In this document: piece by piece, positions 37,894 through 48,700 of the stretch
How the letters are laid out: each line of letters opens with the position of its first letter
How positions within the stretch are numbered: position 1 is the stretch's first letter
DNA from: JAZKBN01 sp040388605
Lineage (GTDB): Bacteria; Bacteroidota; Bacteroidia; Cytophagales; Flexibacteraceae
Reading direction: 5' to 3'
Length of the DNA: 64,000 bases
NCBI GenBank assembly: GCA_040388605.1
Contig: JAZKBN010000037.1
Coordinates: forward strand, 103,390 to 167,389
Notes under the pieces: model-generated
The model's database searches: none
What the model saw: the letters and a program-made list of their open reading frames with translations, nothing else
What the model was told of the DNA's origin: nothing
Program-made: the position numbers and the translations under genes

Positions 37894-39258
37894 ATGCCCG
37901 CAAGATTTTTTCCTGCATTTAAGTACTTTGCTTTCAGCGTTTTGCTGTTGTTGGCTGCGCTTCTTCCGACAAGCGCTCAAAAAGCGCCGCAAATGCTCGA
38001 CCGCATTATTGCCAAAGTAGATAATTACATCATTCTTCAATCTGACCTTGAAGTAGCCTATCAACAGGCCCTTGCATCTAATGATCGCATGGGGCTGGAT
38101 ACCCGTTGCCATGTATTGGAAAACCTGGTGATAAGCAAGCTTATGCTCGCCAAGGCCGATATTGATACCATTAAGGTAGATGATAAGCTTGTTGAAGACC
38201 AGCTTGACCGACGCATGGCCTATATGGTGCAGCAGGTTGGCGGACGCGATAAGCTTGAAAGCCAGTACCATAAAACGGTAGATCAATTAAAGAATGAATT
38301 GAGGCGTTCGGTTAAGGAAATGATGGTTACTCAAAAGGTACAGGAAGGCATTACCAAAGACGTTAAAATTACACCTGCCGAGGTTAAGAAATTCTTTACC
38401 GATATACCTAAGGACAGTATCCCCTTTTTCAGTAAAGAGGTGGAAGTGGCCCAGCTGGTGCTTATGCCACGTATAAGCCGCGCTGCCAAGCTGGAAGCCA
38501 AGGCTAAGCTTTTCAGCATTAAAGAACGTATTGAGAAGGGAGAGAAATTTGAGGAGCTCGCGCAAACTTACAGCGAAGACCCCGGCAGCGGCCGCGCAGG
38601 CGGCGATCTTGATTGGGCCGGAAAAGGTATGATGGTGCCTGAGTTCGAGGCTGCTGCATTGCGCCTGAAACCGGGAGAAATGTCGGAATTGGTGGAAACG
38701 CAGTTTGGCTACCACCTGATTAAGCTGGTGGAACGTAAAGGCGAGCAATACCACAGCAAGCATATTCTGATAAAGCCCGCAACCGCCAAAGCCGATTTGG
38801 CAGAAGCCTCCCGCGTGCTTGACAGCATTCGAACCGCTATACTTACCGACAGCATAACCTTTGAAAAAGCGGCAAAAAAATACTCTGAGGATCCGCAAAC
38901 AAAAGGCACAGGCGGTTTCTTTACCGACCCGGGCACGGGCAGCACACGTATACCGCTTGAGAACCTTGACCCGGTTGTTTACTTTGTAATAGACACCCTG
39001 CAACCCGGTGAAATAAGCGCACCCATGCTGCTTCGCCAGGATGAAAAGGAAGCCATGCGTATTATTTATTACCGTGGCAAGCTTGCCCCTCACGAGGCCA
39101 ACCTGAAAGACGATTATCAAAAAATATATGCCGCCACGCTCAATCAAAAGCGCGGCAAAGCACTGAGCAAGTGGTTCGAAAAGACCCGCGGCGAGGTGTT
39201 TATTAATGTAATAGACGATTACAAAAGCTGCGAGCTGTTTAAGAAAGAGCTTGAATAA
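37894..39258 (+). CDS. surA: Periplasmic peptidyl-prolyl isomerase, SurA type
   Basis: The 454-aa product has a signal peptide (FAFSVLLLLAALLPTSAQ). A SurA N-terminal domain follows (LDRIIAKVDNYIILQSDLE...LVISKLMLAKAD). Then come two parvulin domains: the first (about residues 170-275) contains FEELAQTYSEDPGSGRAGGDLDW and GYHLIKLVERKG; the second (about 280-390) contains HSKHILIKP and KKYSEDPQTKGTGGFF. It helps fold outer-membrane proteins in the periplasm, including barrels such as those in this window. I start at the ATG at 37894, where the signal peptide begins; the TTG-initiated frame at 37843 is a less likely extension. moxR follows on the same strand. Confidence 0.92.
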   Translation: MPARFFPAFKYFAFSVLLLLAALLPTSAQKAPQMLDRIIAKVDNYIILQSDLEVAYQQALASNDRMGLDTRCHVLENLVISKLMLAKADIDTIKVDDKLVEDQLDRRMAYMVQQVGGRDKLESQYHKTVDQLKNELRRSVKEMMVTQKVQEGITKDVKITPAEVKKFFTDIPKDSIPFFSKEVEVAQLVLMPRISRAAKLEAKAKLFSIKERIEKGEKFEELAQTYSEDPGSGRAGGDLDWAGKGMMVPEFEAAALRLKPGEMSELVETQFGYHLIKLVERKGEQYHSKHILIKPATAKADLAEASRVLDSIRTAILTDSITFEKAAKKYSEDPQTKGTGGFFTDPGTGSTRIPLENLDPVVYFVIDTLQPGEISAPMLLRQDEKEAMRIIYYRGKLAPHEANLKDDYQKIYAATLNQKRGKALSKWFEKTRGEVFINVIDDYKSCELFKKELE

Positions 39259-39282
39259 AAGTAAATCGGTACGCCGGGCTTT

Positions 39283-39312
39283 GCTTATGGCAGCAGGGCT
39301 TATGGCAGCAGG
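39283..39312 (+). repeat. Two adjacent copies of a 15-bp direct repeat between surA and moxR
   Basis: The unit GCTTATGGCAGCAGG occurs twice without a spacer (39283-39297 and 39298-39312). It is noncoding and could expand or contract by slippage. Confidence 0.85.
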
Positions 39313-39389
39313 CAGTGTTTTAATAAAGAGATTTTAACACCGGGTATATGCTTTTAAAAGCATAGTCGGCCAATAACATAAATTACCGC

Positions 39390-40352
39390 ATGAAATACGC
39401 AAATGAAGTGGAAGCAGCCGACGCCATGAAAAAGGCATACGAGGATCTGCATAAGGAAATAAGCAAAGTAATTATTGGCCAGGACGATGTGGTAAAATTG
39501 CTTCTTACCGCCATTTTCTGCCAGGGCCACTGCCTGCTTGTCGGTGTTCCGGGCCTTGCTAAAACATTGCTTATTCAAACCATTGCCTCGGTACTTGATT
39601 TGAAATTCAACCGCATTCAGTTCACCCCCGACCTGATGCCATCTGATATTCTTGGTGCGGAAACCATGGATATGAACCGTAATTTCAAGTTTATCAAAGG
39701 CCCCATTTTCGCCAACATAGTACTGGCCGATGAAATTAACCGTACCCCGCCTAAAACCCAGGCTGCATTGCTTGAAAGCATGCAGGAATACTCGGTAACC
39801 ATTGCCGGGCAGCGCTACCCGCTTGATCGCCCTTTCTTTGTGCTTGCCACCCAGAACCCCATTGAGCAGGAAGGTACCTACCCCCTTCCTGAAGCGCAGC
39901 TTGATCGCTTTATGTTCAATATCCTGCTTGATTACCCGAGCCTTGATGCTGAGCTGGCAATAGTTAAAGGCACCACTTCAGATGTACGCGCCAACCTGAG
40001 CAATGTAATTTCGGCCGAAGAAATTCAGGAGTTCCAAAAGCTTGTTCGCCGGGTACCTGTACCTGATAATGTGGTAGATTATGCTGTTCGCCTGGTGCAC
40101 AAAACCCGCCCGAATACAGCCCACGGCTCCGGTGATGCAGTTAAGTTTTTAGATTGGGGTGCAGGCCCGCGTGCCTCTCAATTCCTGGTCTTAGGCGCAA
40201 AATGCAATGCCTTGCTGAACGGCAAGTACAGCCCCGATATTGAGGATGTTAAAGCTGTTGCCCTGCCGGTGCTTCGCCACCGCATTGTTCGGAACTTTAA
40301 CGCTGAGAACCTGAAATTAACCACCGACGATATTATTAAAGGTTTGCTATAA
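39390..40352 (+). CDS. MoxR-family AAA+ ATPase
   Basis: The 320-aa product has Walker A GVPGLAKT (52-59), Walker B IVLADEINRTPPKTQAALLE, sensor ATQNPIEQEGTYPLPEAQLDRF, and the C-terminal lid domain (AVALPVLRHRIVRNF). MoxR ATPases act as chaperones, often with VWA-domain and DUF58 partners. Those partners are not next to it here, so its client is unknown. In Bacteroidota it is often found near surA, as here. Confidence 0.93.
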   Translation: MKYANEVEAADAMKKAYEDLHKEISKVIIGQDDVVKLLLTAIFCQGHCLLVGVPGLAKTLLIQTIASVLDLKFNRIQFTPDLMPSDILGAETMDMNRNFKFIKGPIFANIVLADEINRTPPKTQAALLESMQEYSVTIAGQRYPLDRPFFVLATQNPIEQEGTYPLPEAQLDRFMFNILLDYPSLDAELAIVKGTTSDVRANLSNVISAEEIQEFQKLVRRVPVPDNVVDYAVRLVHKTRPNTAHGSGDAVKFLDWGAGPRASQFLVLGAKCNALLNGKYSPDIEDVKAVALPVLRHRIVRNFNAENLKLTTDDIIKGLL

Positions 40353-40541
40353 GTCTTTGGCTCCTTAGCCTACGTTTATGCAAGGAAGCTTTTTGCTTAT
40401 GTAATGCACCAACTGCCGTTATTCTTCCGGCGCTATCAGATATAAAACGCATCAGTAAAACTTACAGGTACGCCGGGTTTTAAAAGCTTCCCGGTTAAGG
40501 GTTTTGGTTCAGCTTGCTGCCGAAACCCGGCTTAATAAAAG

Positions 40542-42002
40542 ATGGATAACCAAAAGAGAAAAATCACCGTAGCTTACGGCGATGGCATAGGCCCCGAGAT
40601 TATGGAGGCCGTACTGCAAATTCTGGACGCCGCAGGCGCCCGCATTGAAAAAGAAGTAATTGAAATCGGCGAGAAAGTATATCGCAGCGGCGTAAGTTCA
40701 GGAATAAGGCCAAGCGCCTGGGATTCTTTAAGAACAACAAGGGTTTTCCTGAAATCGCCTATAACCACGCCGCAGGGCGGCGGCTATAAAAGCCTGAACG
40801 TTACGGCCCGTAAAATGCTTGGCCTTTATGCCAACGTACGGCCGGTGCAAACCTTGGCTCCGTACGTACCAAGCAAGCATAAAATGGACCTGGTTATTGT
40901 TCGTGAAAACGAAGAAGATCTTTATGCAGGCATTGAATACCGCCAAACCACTGATGTGGTTGAATGCCTGAAGCTTATAAGCCGCCCCGGCTGCGAAAAA
41001 ATTGTTCGTTACGCTTTTGAATATGCCCGCACCTTCGGCCGCAAAAAAGTAACCTGCTTCAGTAAAGACAATATTATGAAAATGACGGACGGCCTGTTCC
41101 ACCGCATTTTCAACGAAATAGGTAAGGAGTATCCTGATATTGAGCAGGAGCACCGTATTATTGACATTGGTTCGGCCCTGCTGGCCGACAGCCCGGAGCG
41201 CTTCGATGTAATTGTTACCCTTAACCTTTACGGCGATATTATTTCTGATATAGCAGCTGAGGTTGCAGGTTCTGTTGGCCTTTGCGGCAGCAGCAATGTA
41301 GGTGATGCCTGCGCTATGTTCGAAGCCATACACGGCTCGGCGCCTGATATTGCAGGTAAAAACATTGCTAACCCCAGCGGTTTGCTGAAAGGCGCCATTA
41401 TGATGCTGGTACACATTAACCAAAGTGATGTGGCCAACAAAATAGAAAACGCCTGGCTTAAAACCCTTGAAGACGGTATTCATACCGGGGATGTTTACCA
41501 GGAAGGCCTGAGCACCGAAAAAGTAGGTACCAAAGAATTTGCTGAGGCAGTAATAGCCCGCCTTGGCCAGGAGCCCACAAAGCTGAAAGCAGCTTCCTAC
41601 AACAGCCTTGGAAATGAAGACGGCTTTACAATTAAAGCTTCGCCACGCGCTGCGGTTAAAAAGGAGCTCCGCGGAGTTGATATTTTCCTTGAAAAAGTAA
41701 GCGGAGCCGATATCCTGGGAGAGGCGCTCAGCCTGCTCGACGGTGATGGCCTGGCCCTGCGCCAAATGAGCAACCGCGGCGTAAAGGTATGGCCCGATGG
41801 ATTTCCTGAAACTTACCTGAGCGATCATTGGCAGTGCCGTTACTTAGGCAGCACCTCTACAGTAGATGCTGTACCTGTAACCCCGCAAAGCATTATTAAC
41901 CTGCTCGACAGGCTGAATAAAGCCGGTTTTGATGTGATTAAAACTGAAAACCTTTATTATTTCGACGGCGTTCGCGGCTACAGCCAAGGACAGGGAGAAT
42001 AG
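40542..42002 (+). CDS. icd: NADP-dependent isocitrate dehydrogenase
   Basis: The 486-aa product opens ITVAYGDGIGPEIMEAVLQIL. It carries the isocitrate-binding region (PITTPQGGGYKSLNVTARK), the RENEEDLYAGIEY motif, NLYGDIISDIAAEVAGSVG, and the cofactor loop HGSAPDIAGKNIANPSG. A C-terminal domain of about 140 residues (WPDGF, CRYL, FDGVRGYSQGQGE) matches the longer Thermus/Rickettsia-type enzyme rather than the 416-aa E. coli form. It makes 2-oxoglutarate and NADPH in the TCA cycle. The cofactor preference is inferred from family. It ends in a clear terminator. Confidence 0.94.
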   Translation: MDNQKRKITVAYGDGIGPEIMEAVLQILDAAGARIEKEVIEIGEKVYRSGVSSGIRPSAWDSLRTTRVFLKSPITTPQGGGYKSLNVTARKMLGLYANVRPVQTLAPYVPSKHKMDLVIVRENEEDLYAGIEYRQTTDVVECLKLISRPGCEKIVRYAFEYARTFGRKKVTCFSKDNIMKMTDGLFHRIFNEIGKEYPDIEQEHRIIDIGSALLADSPERFDVIVTLNLYGDIISDIAAEVAGSVGLCGSSNVGDACAMFEAIHGSAPDIAGKNIANPSGLLKGAIMMLVHINQSDVANKIENAWLKTLEDGIHTGDVYQEGLSTEKVGTKEFAEAVIARLGQEPTKLKAASYNSLGNEDGFTIKASPRAAVKKELRGVDIFLEKVSGADILGEALSLLDGDGLALRQMSNRGVKVWPDGFPETYLSDHWQCRYLGSTSTVDAVPVTPQSIINLLDRLNKAGFDVIKTENLYYFDGVRGYSQGQGE

Positions 42003-42020
42003 TAGCAGGAAGGCTGCAAT

Positions 42021-42063
42021 AAAAAACGATGGATTGGCCTTTCCGGCTGGTTCATCGTTTTTT
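42021..42063 (+). terminator. Rho-independent terminator after icd
   Basis: AAAAAACGATG (42021-42031) pairs with CATCGTTTTTT (42053-42063), 18 bp after the stop codon, with a T run at the end. Confidence 0.85.
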
Positions 42064-42751
42064 AATTTACCGGGCAGTGATTATTCAGAGTCTTTAATTA
42101 TCGTTTTTTAATTTTTTTTAGCCGGAAAGAAGGCCTGCTTGTCCAGGTAATACTAACTGAATTTTGTATAATATTCAGAAGGAGAGTATTGCGAATCTTA
42201 TACATCAACAATGTTGATTGGTATAGGTAAATAAAACCGAGGTATTATACAATTGATTGAAAGATGACACGCTGCGATTTTTTTTTGAAATTATATATAG
42301 TTTACTTATAATCAATCTATTTGTAATTGATGTATAACGCGATTTCATTATCTTCGCAGTTGATTCAGTTTATTTGCTTTCAACCGGCATTACAGAATTT
42401 TCATAATCTCATATTTAAAATGAAGCTTGAAAACGTTTCGTTTTTTCATAGCCGGGATTTGAAAGGCTCTTCTACGAAAATTAATTCCATATAAGCAGGC
42501 ATTCAGCAACAGCCACCCGCACACCGGGCAGCGTGCTAAGATTATTGCCTCTTATAACCAGGATACCTTTCTCATTTAAAAATACACCTGCCTTAATCTT
42601 AAGGCAGAATGTGCGCTCATGCGCATTGCCAGGTAATTCTGCAATTCAAGAATAAAACAAAATACTTAAAATTAGCTAACAGCTAATTCCGGGGTTTTGG
42701 CCTAAGGCCGGAATTGAACCGGGCAGTAAACAGCAAGCGGAAAAAGAAATT
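42064..42751. other. Long, AT-rich, hairpin-rich leader of the giant IPT gene
   Basis: About 690 bp without a convincing ORF. The first half is very AT-rich and holds a 15-bp palindrome (ATCAACA-a-TGTTGAT, 42204-42218) and an inverted ATCAAT/ATTGAT pair (42311-42316, 42326-42331). The second half holds four perfect inverted repeats: CTGCCTTAA/TTAAGGCAG (42588-42607), TGCGC/GCGCA (42612-42625), ATTAGCT/AGCTAAT (42671-42687) and AATTCCGG/CCGGAATT (42685-42715, with GGCC/GGCC inside). The last two share three bases, so they are mutually exclusive, as in switching leaders. Confidence 0.55.
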
Positions 42752-45700
42752 ATGAACAGTAACCTTTACCCAAATTCATTTTACGGATTTAAACAGTCGG
42801 CATCGGGAATGCTGCTCAGGCTGTTCTTGTTTTTAGTTCTGGTGTTAACAGGCACTGCAGTGGTATCGGCTGCCCCTGTAATCAGCTCATTCAGCCCGAA
42901 CCAAGGGGTACCCGGCTCTTTGGTATCAATACGCGGAACTGGCTTTACAAATACAATCAGCGTACGTTTTAACGGTGTTAATTCATCGTTCACTACCACC
43001 GGCGATACTTTGATTACTGCCACTGTTCCCAATGATACGGCATCGGGTGTTATAGTAGTTCAAACCCTGAACGGTACAACACTGACTCCCGGCAGCTTTA
43101 CTGTTATTTTTAATGCCCCAAGAATAGACAGCTTCACACCTGTTTCCGGCGGATGGGGCACCCCGGTTACCGTTAAAGGCAAATACTTCCTGGGGACAAA
43201 TATATTTAAAATAGGGTCTATAAACTGTAGCTTTAACGTGCTCAACGACAGTACGATAACGCTAAATATCCCATCGTTTGCCTCAACTGCAGTTTTTTAC
43301 ATTACTGCCCGGAACATAAGCACCATAAGCAATTCAAGCTTTAACGTTCTGCCTGCCCAACCAAATATAACCAGATTTACACCCATTATTGGCCCCGAAG
43401 GGACAGTGGTAACCATTTACGGGCCTAACGTTGGTCATGCAACACAGGTTTACTTTTACAACGGAAGGGCCTCAAGCTTTTCGGTAGTTAACGATACCAC
43501 TATTACGGCCATTGTACCGGCCTTTGCAACAACCGGCGTAATTACAGTTTACAGCAGCAGCTTATTATCTGTTTCACCGGGCTCATTTGTTGTTGGCTAC
43601 CCGGCACCGGTAATCACAAGCTATTCACCCGGGGCAGGTTCGGCAGGAACGGTGGTTACTTTAAGAGGCCATCATTTTACCGGCCTTAACCAGGTTTTAT
43701 TCAACGGTGCGGTTGCCGGCTTTACAGTTACCGGCGATTCGCTGATTATGGCTACTGTGCCCTCTAATGCAAGCACCGGTGTTATTTCTGTACGCACACC
43801 CGGCGGAACAGTTGTAACCGGCGGCAACTTCGTGGTAATACCTGTAGCGCCTGATATAGTGTCTTTCAGCCCGGTGCAGGGCCCTGTCGGTACCAATGTT
43901 ACACTTCACGGTCATTTCTTCCTGGGCTCAACCATAGTTCGCTTTAACGGTGTTGTATCTTCTTTCTCTGTTGTTGATGATACTACCATAATTGCAACAG
44001 TGCCAAGCGGCGCAACAACAGGTATTATAAGCGTTACAGCCAGGGGACTTACCGCAATTACAGCGGGCTCTTTCCTTGTAAAGCCGCCGAACCCTACCAT
44101 AACTTCGTTCCTGCCGGTTAGCGGGAGTTCAAATACAACTGTTACCATAAAGGGCCACAACTTTACGAATGCAACAGCTGTGCGGTTTAATGGCGCAGTT
44201 GCAAGTTATGTAGTAGTAAATGATTCAGTAATAACGGCGGTGGTTCCTTTAAATGCCACTACGGGTGTAATCAACATAGTTGTTGCCAATATTACTGCCA
44301 CAAGTCCCGGTTCGTTTACTGTACTGCCTGCCCTGGCAAGAATTAAAAGCTTTACCCCGGCAACCGGGTATGTTTTAAGCACTGTAATTATTAAAGGCGA
44401 TCACTTTACCGGTACCCTTGTAGTTCGTTTTAACGGAACAGCCGGCGCTTTTTCGGTGATCAGCGACAGTGTTATCAGCGTTACAGTGCCTATTGGCGCA
44501 ACCAACGGGGTAATTACAGTTACCACTTCAGTAAACACAGCCCAAAGCGCAAGTACCTTTGTTGTTAAACCTACTCCTCCGCAAATCCTGGGCTTCGACC
44601 CTATGAGCGGCCCGCCGGGCCAGGCTGTAACTTTAGCCGGACACTTTTTTACAGGCACAACCATTGTGCGGTTAAACGGGGTGGTTTGTTCATTCTCTTT
44701 GCTTTCCGACAGTGTAATTACCTGCATTGTGCCGAGTACAACTACCGGCTTGTTTACCGTTACCGCAGGCGCCCTTACAGGAACCAGCACCAGCACATTC
44801 ACCGTTATTCCGAATGTGCCTTCAATTACTTCATTTGATCCTCAAAGCGGCAATTACGGGGCAACCGTAACCATTCGCGGCGTAAGGCTTACAAATACTA
44901 GCATAGTTCGCTTTAACGGTACTATAGCTTCTTTTACCGTAAGCGGTGATACCTTAATTACAGCTTTAGTACCTGTTGGTGCCACCACGGGAGTTATATC
45001 TGTAGTGGTTGGTGCAAACACCATTATAAGCCCGGGTTCTTTCACGGTTATTCCCACCAGCCCGATAATTACAAGCTTTACACCGGTTTCAGGTGTTATT
45101 GGCTCTACTGTAATGGTTTACGGCAGGAATTTTACAGGGACCACACTTGTAAGATTCAACGGCGTAACGGCAACATTCAGCCTCCTGAACGATACCTCAA
45201 TTAGGGCGGTTGTGCCCCTTGGTGCAACCACGGGTATATTAACAGTTACAGCTAACGGTTATACAGGCATAAGCCAGGGTACTTTCCAGGTAATTCCGGT
45301 AGATCCAAGTATTAAATTCTTTACGCCTACAATTGGGCAGCCCGGTACAGTGGTTACCATTCACGGAACCTTGCTTACGGGGACAACTGCAGTGCGGTTT
45401 AACGGAACAATATCTGCTTTTACATTTATAAAAGATACCCTTATAACTGCCATTGTTCCCGCAGGATCAAGCACCGGTGTAATTACGGTAACAGCAAACG
45501 GTGTAAACGCAGTAAGCTCAAGCAACTTTATAGTTTTACCCGTTTCACCGGTAATTACAGATTTCAGCCCGACAATTGGTTCTGAAGGCACTGTGGTACA
45601 AATTCGCGGTTCTCATTTTACAGGCACAACCCTTGTTCGTTTCAACGCAACGGCAGCCACTTATACTGTTTACGGCGATACTTTAATAATCGCAACAGTT

Positions 45701-48700
45701 CAGCCCGGCTCAACAACCGGGGTAATATCTGTTACTGCTAANNNNNNNNNNCGGTTTAACCACTTTAAGCTCCGGTACATTCCAGGTTCTGCCCACTTTA
45801 CCGATTATCACATCTTTCCTGCCTGCTACCGGCCCTCCGGGAACGTCGGTTACCATTCGCGGCAGAAATTTCCGTAACCCCACACAGGTTACTTTCGGCG
45901 GTGCAGCATCGGGCTTTGTAGTTTACGGTGATACACTGATTATTGCCACGGTACCTGCAAATGCGGCTACCGGCCTCATAAATGTAACTGCAGGCAATGT
46001 GGGAAGCAGCCAGGGTTCATTTATTGTAACACCCCTGATTACATCAATCACCGATTTTTTGCCGGTTGCAGGATATACAGGAAGCACAGTTCTTATTCGC
46101 GGACAGCACTTTACAGGTTTAACAATTGTAAGGTTTAACGGCGCAGTTGCCCCCTTTAATCGCCTAAGCGATACTGTTATTTCAGCAACTGTACCTGCAA
46201 ATGCAACCAGCGGTGTAATTTCAGTAGTGGTTGGTACACAAACAGCACTCAGCCCTTCAAGTTTTACAGTGCTTACAGCGGCGCCGGAAGTTTTATCGCT
46301 TACGCCGGCCACCGGCCCCGAAGGAACTGCATTCCTTATACGCGGACATCATTTTATTGGTACAACCGGTGTACAGCTAAACGGTGTAAATATATCTTTC
46401 TCATTGGTAAGCGACAGCGTTCTTTCAGCATCGGTACCGGTAGGTGCGTTAACCGGTTTCGTGGTTGTAATTAACCCATACGGAAACGCAGCAAGCCCTT
46501 CACCGTTTACCGTTACCGCACCACAACCTTCAATTTCAGGCTTTAACCCGGTTCAGGGCATGGCAGGAACTACGGTAATTATCAGCGGGGCAAATCTTGC
46601 AGGTGTTTCAACCGTTTTATTTAACGGCGTTTCGGCAACATTTACCGTGCTGAATGCAGGTACAATCAGCGCAACTGTTCCTGCGGGTTCGGGCACCGGG
46701 ATAATATCAGTTTTCAGTACAGCAGGTTCTGCTAATTCAGGCAGCAGCTTTACAGTTTTGGCTCCGCCTAATTTGGTAAGCTTCAGCCCGATGAGCGGAC
46801 CAACAGGTACTTTAATTACCATCAGCGGAACTAATTTTACAGGCCTTACTTCGGTTTCTGTAAGCGGAATTTCAGCTGTATTCAACATTGTTTCAGATAA
46901 CCTGGTAACTGCAACTGTACCTGCTGGTGCTGTTACAGGCATTCTGCGTGTTACGGGCCCTGCCGGTACATCTGTAGGGCCGGCGGTATTTACTGTTACA
47001 GCTCCCCCTGTAATTTCTTCATTCACGCCGGTGCAGGGTCCTACAGGAACGCGTGTAACCATTATCGGCGCAAACTTCGGCAATGTATCGGCGGTTATGT
47101 TTGGGCAGGAGCCGGCACTGTTTACCGTGCTGAATCAAAATACCATTACAGCAACTGTACCTGCCGGCGCCGTTACAGCAACAATAAAATTATATACCAC
47201 TTCAGACAGCGGTGAAAGCGCAAATGTTTTCACCGTGCTTGACCTCCCTGAGCTTACATCGCTGAGCCCGACACAAGGCCCGACAGGGACACTTGTAACT
47301 GTTACTGGGAATAACTTCACCGGCTTGACCACTGTGAGGCTTGGCGGCCAAAGTATAGGCTTTAACATTGTTAATAATACAAGCTTTACATTTACTGTAC
47401 CCGCCAATGCAACAGGCGGGGTGCTGATTGTAACCGGCCCTGTCGGCAGCGATACAATTGCACCCGGTTTCGCGGTTTTTGCCCAGCCGGCAATTACAGA
47501 TGTGAGCCCTGGCAGCGGTGTTCCGGGCAATACAATTCAACTCACCGGTTTCAATTTTACCGGTACCAACTCTGTAAAATTCGGTACAGTTTCAGCAGCC
47601 TTTACAGTAATCGACGCAAATACCATTAGCGTAACAGTTCCGGCAGGTGCAGGCACAGGGCTTATATACCTTACAACACCGGGCGGAACAGCCCAAAGCG
47701 AAGATGCATTCCTGATTCTTTCGCCGCCGGTGATTACGGGCTTTACCCCTTATGCGGTAAGAAGCGGAGATACTGTTACCATTTCCGGTAACAACCTGGC
47801 CGGTACATTAAGCGTTAAAATTAACGGCTTATCGGCGGCATTTGAAACCGGCAGCTTTGGTACCGTTCGAGTTGAGGTACCTGCCGGTTTTGGTACGGGC
47901 AGTATTGAGCTTACCACAGGAGGCGGCACCGCAACAACATCTTTATGGCTGACTGAAGTTCCGTTTGCATGGAATTATTGCACTCCGGCTTACAGTAATG
48001 CTGCCTGCAATGGCAATTTTATTGCAGGAGTGGGTATTACGGGCTCAAGCCTGGCTTATTCATCAGCAGCCTGCGCAGCGAAAAGTGCTAACAGCTACAC
48101 ACTTAGCCCAATGGCAGGCAGCAGCAGCGGCACCATTGTAAGTGGTGTTAATCCGGTATTAAACATAACGACAGGAACCGGCACACCTATAATTTTAGCC
48201 TGCTGGCTGGATATTAACAGGAACGGGCAGTTTGAAGCATCTGAATACCGAAGCATAAGCGCGGGCGCTGCGGCCGGCTCAACGGTCAGCGCATCATTGA
48301 ACCTGCCTGCTTCTGTTACAGAAGGCCCTGTTGCATTACGCATCAGGAGCCGTAACATTGGCAGCACCGTTGGCTCAGGTGAAAGCTGCTCATCATTCGG
48401 CAGCGGGCAGGCGCTTGACTTTATACTGAACGTAGTTCAGCCCCATTACCCCGGCATTACGCACATTACACCCGATACAGGAACCCCGGGTTCGGTTATT
48501 ATTATTCACGGCACCAATTTGGGTACAACCCAAAGCCTGAGCCTGAACAGCCAAAGCCTTGTGTTTACAGTTATAAACGACACAACTGTTTCTGCCTTTG
48601 CCCCTTCAAATCTGGGAAGCGGAACTGTAAGCCTTACCAACAGCTTCGGGCAGGTAAACAGTTCAGGAACCTTCACAGTGCTTTCGGCACCTGCGCTCAG

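Noticed and set aside
38287..39147. 286-codon minus-strand frame opposite surA
   Set aside because: It is a shadow of surA, with Phe/His/Cys-rich translation and no domain.
40728..41828. 366-codon minus-strand frame opposite icd
   Set aside because: It lies entirely within icd, has no recognisable motif, and has the composition of an antisense shadow.
42752..47950. IPT repeats as a DNA-level repeat array such as CRISPR or a satellite
   Set aside because: The periodicity is of protein modules of about 240 bp with divergent DNA. There are no short identical repeats with unique spacers.
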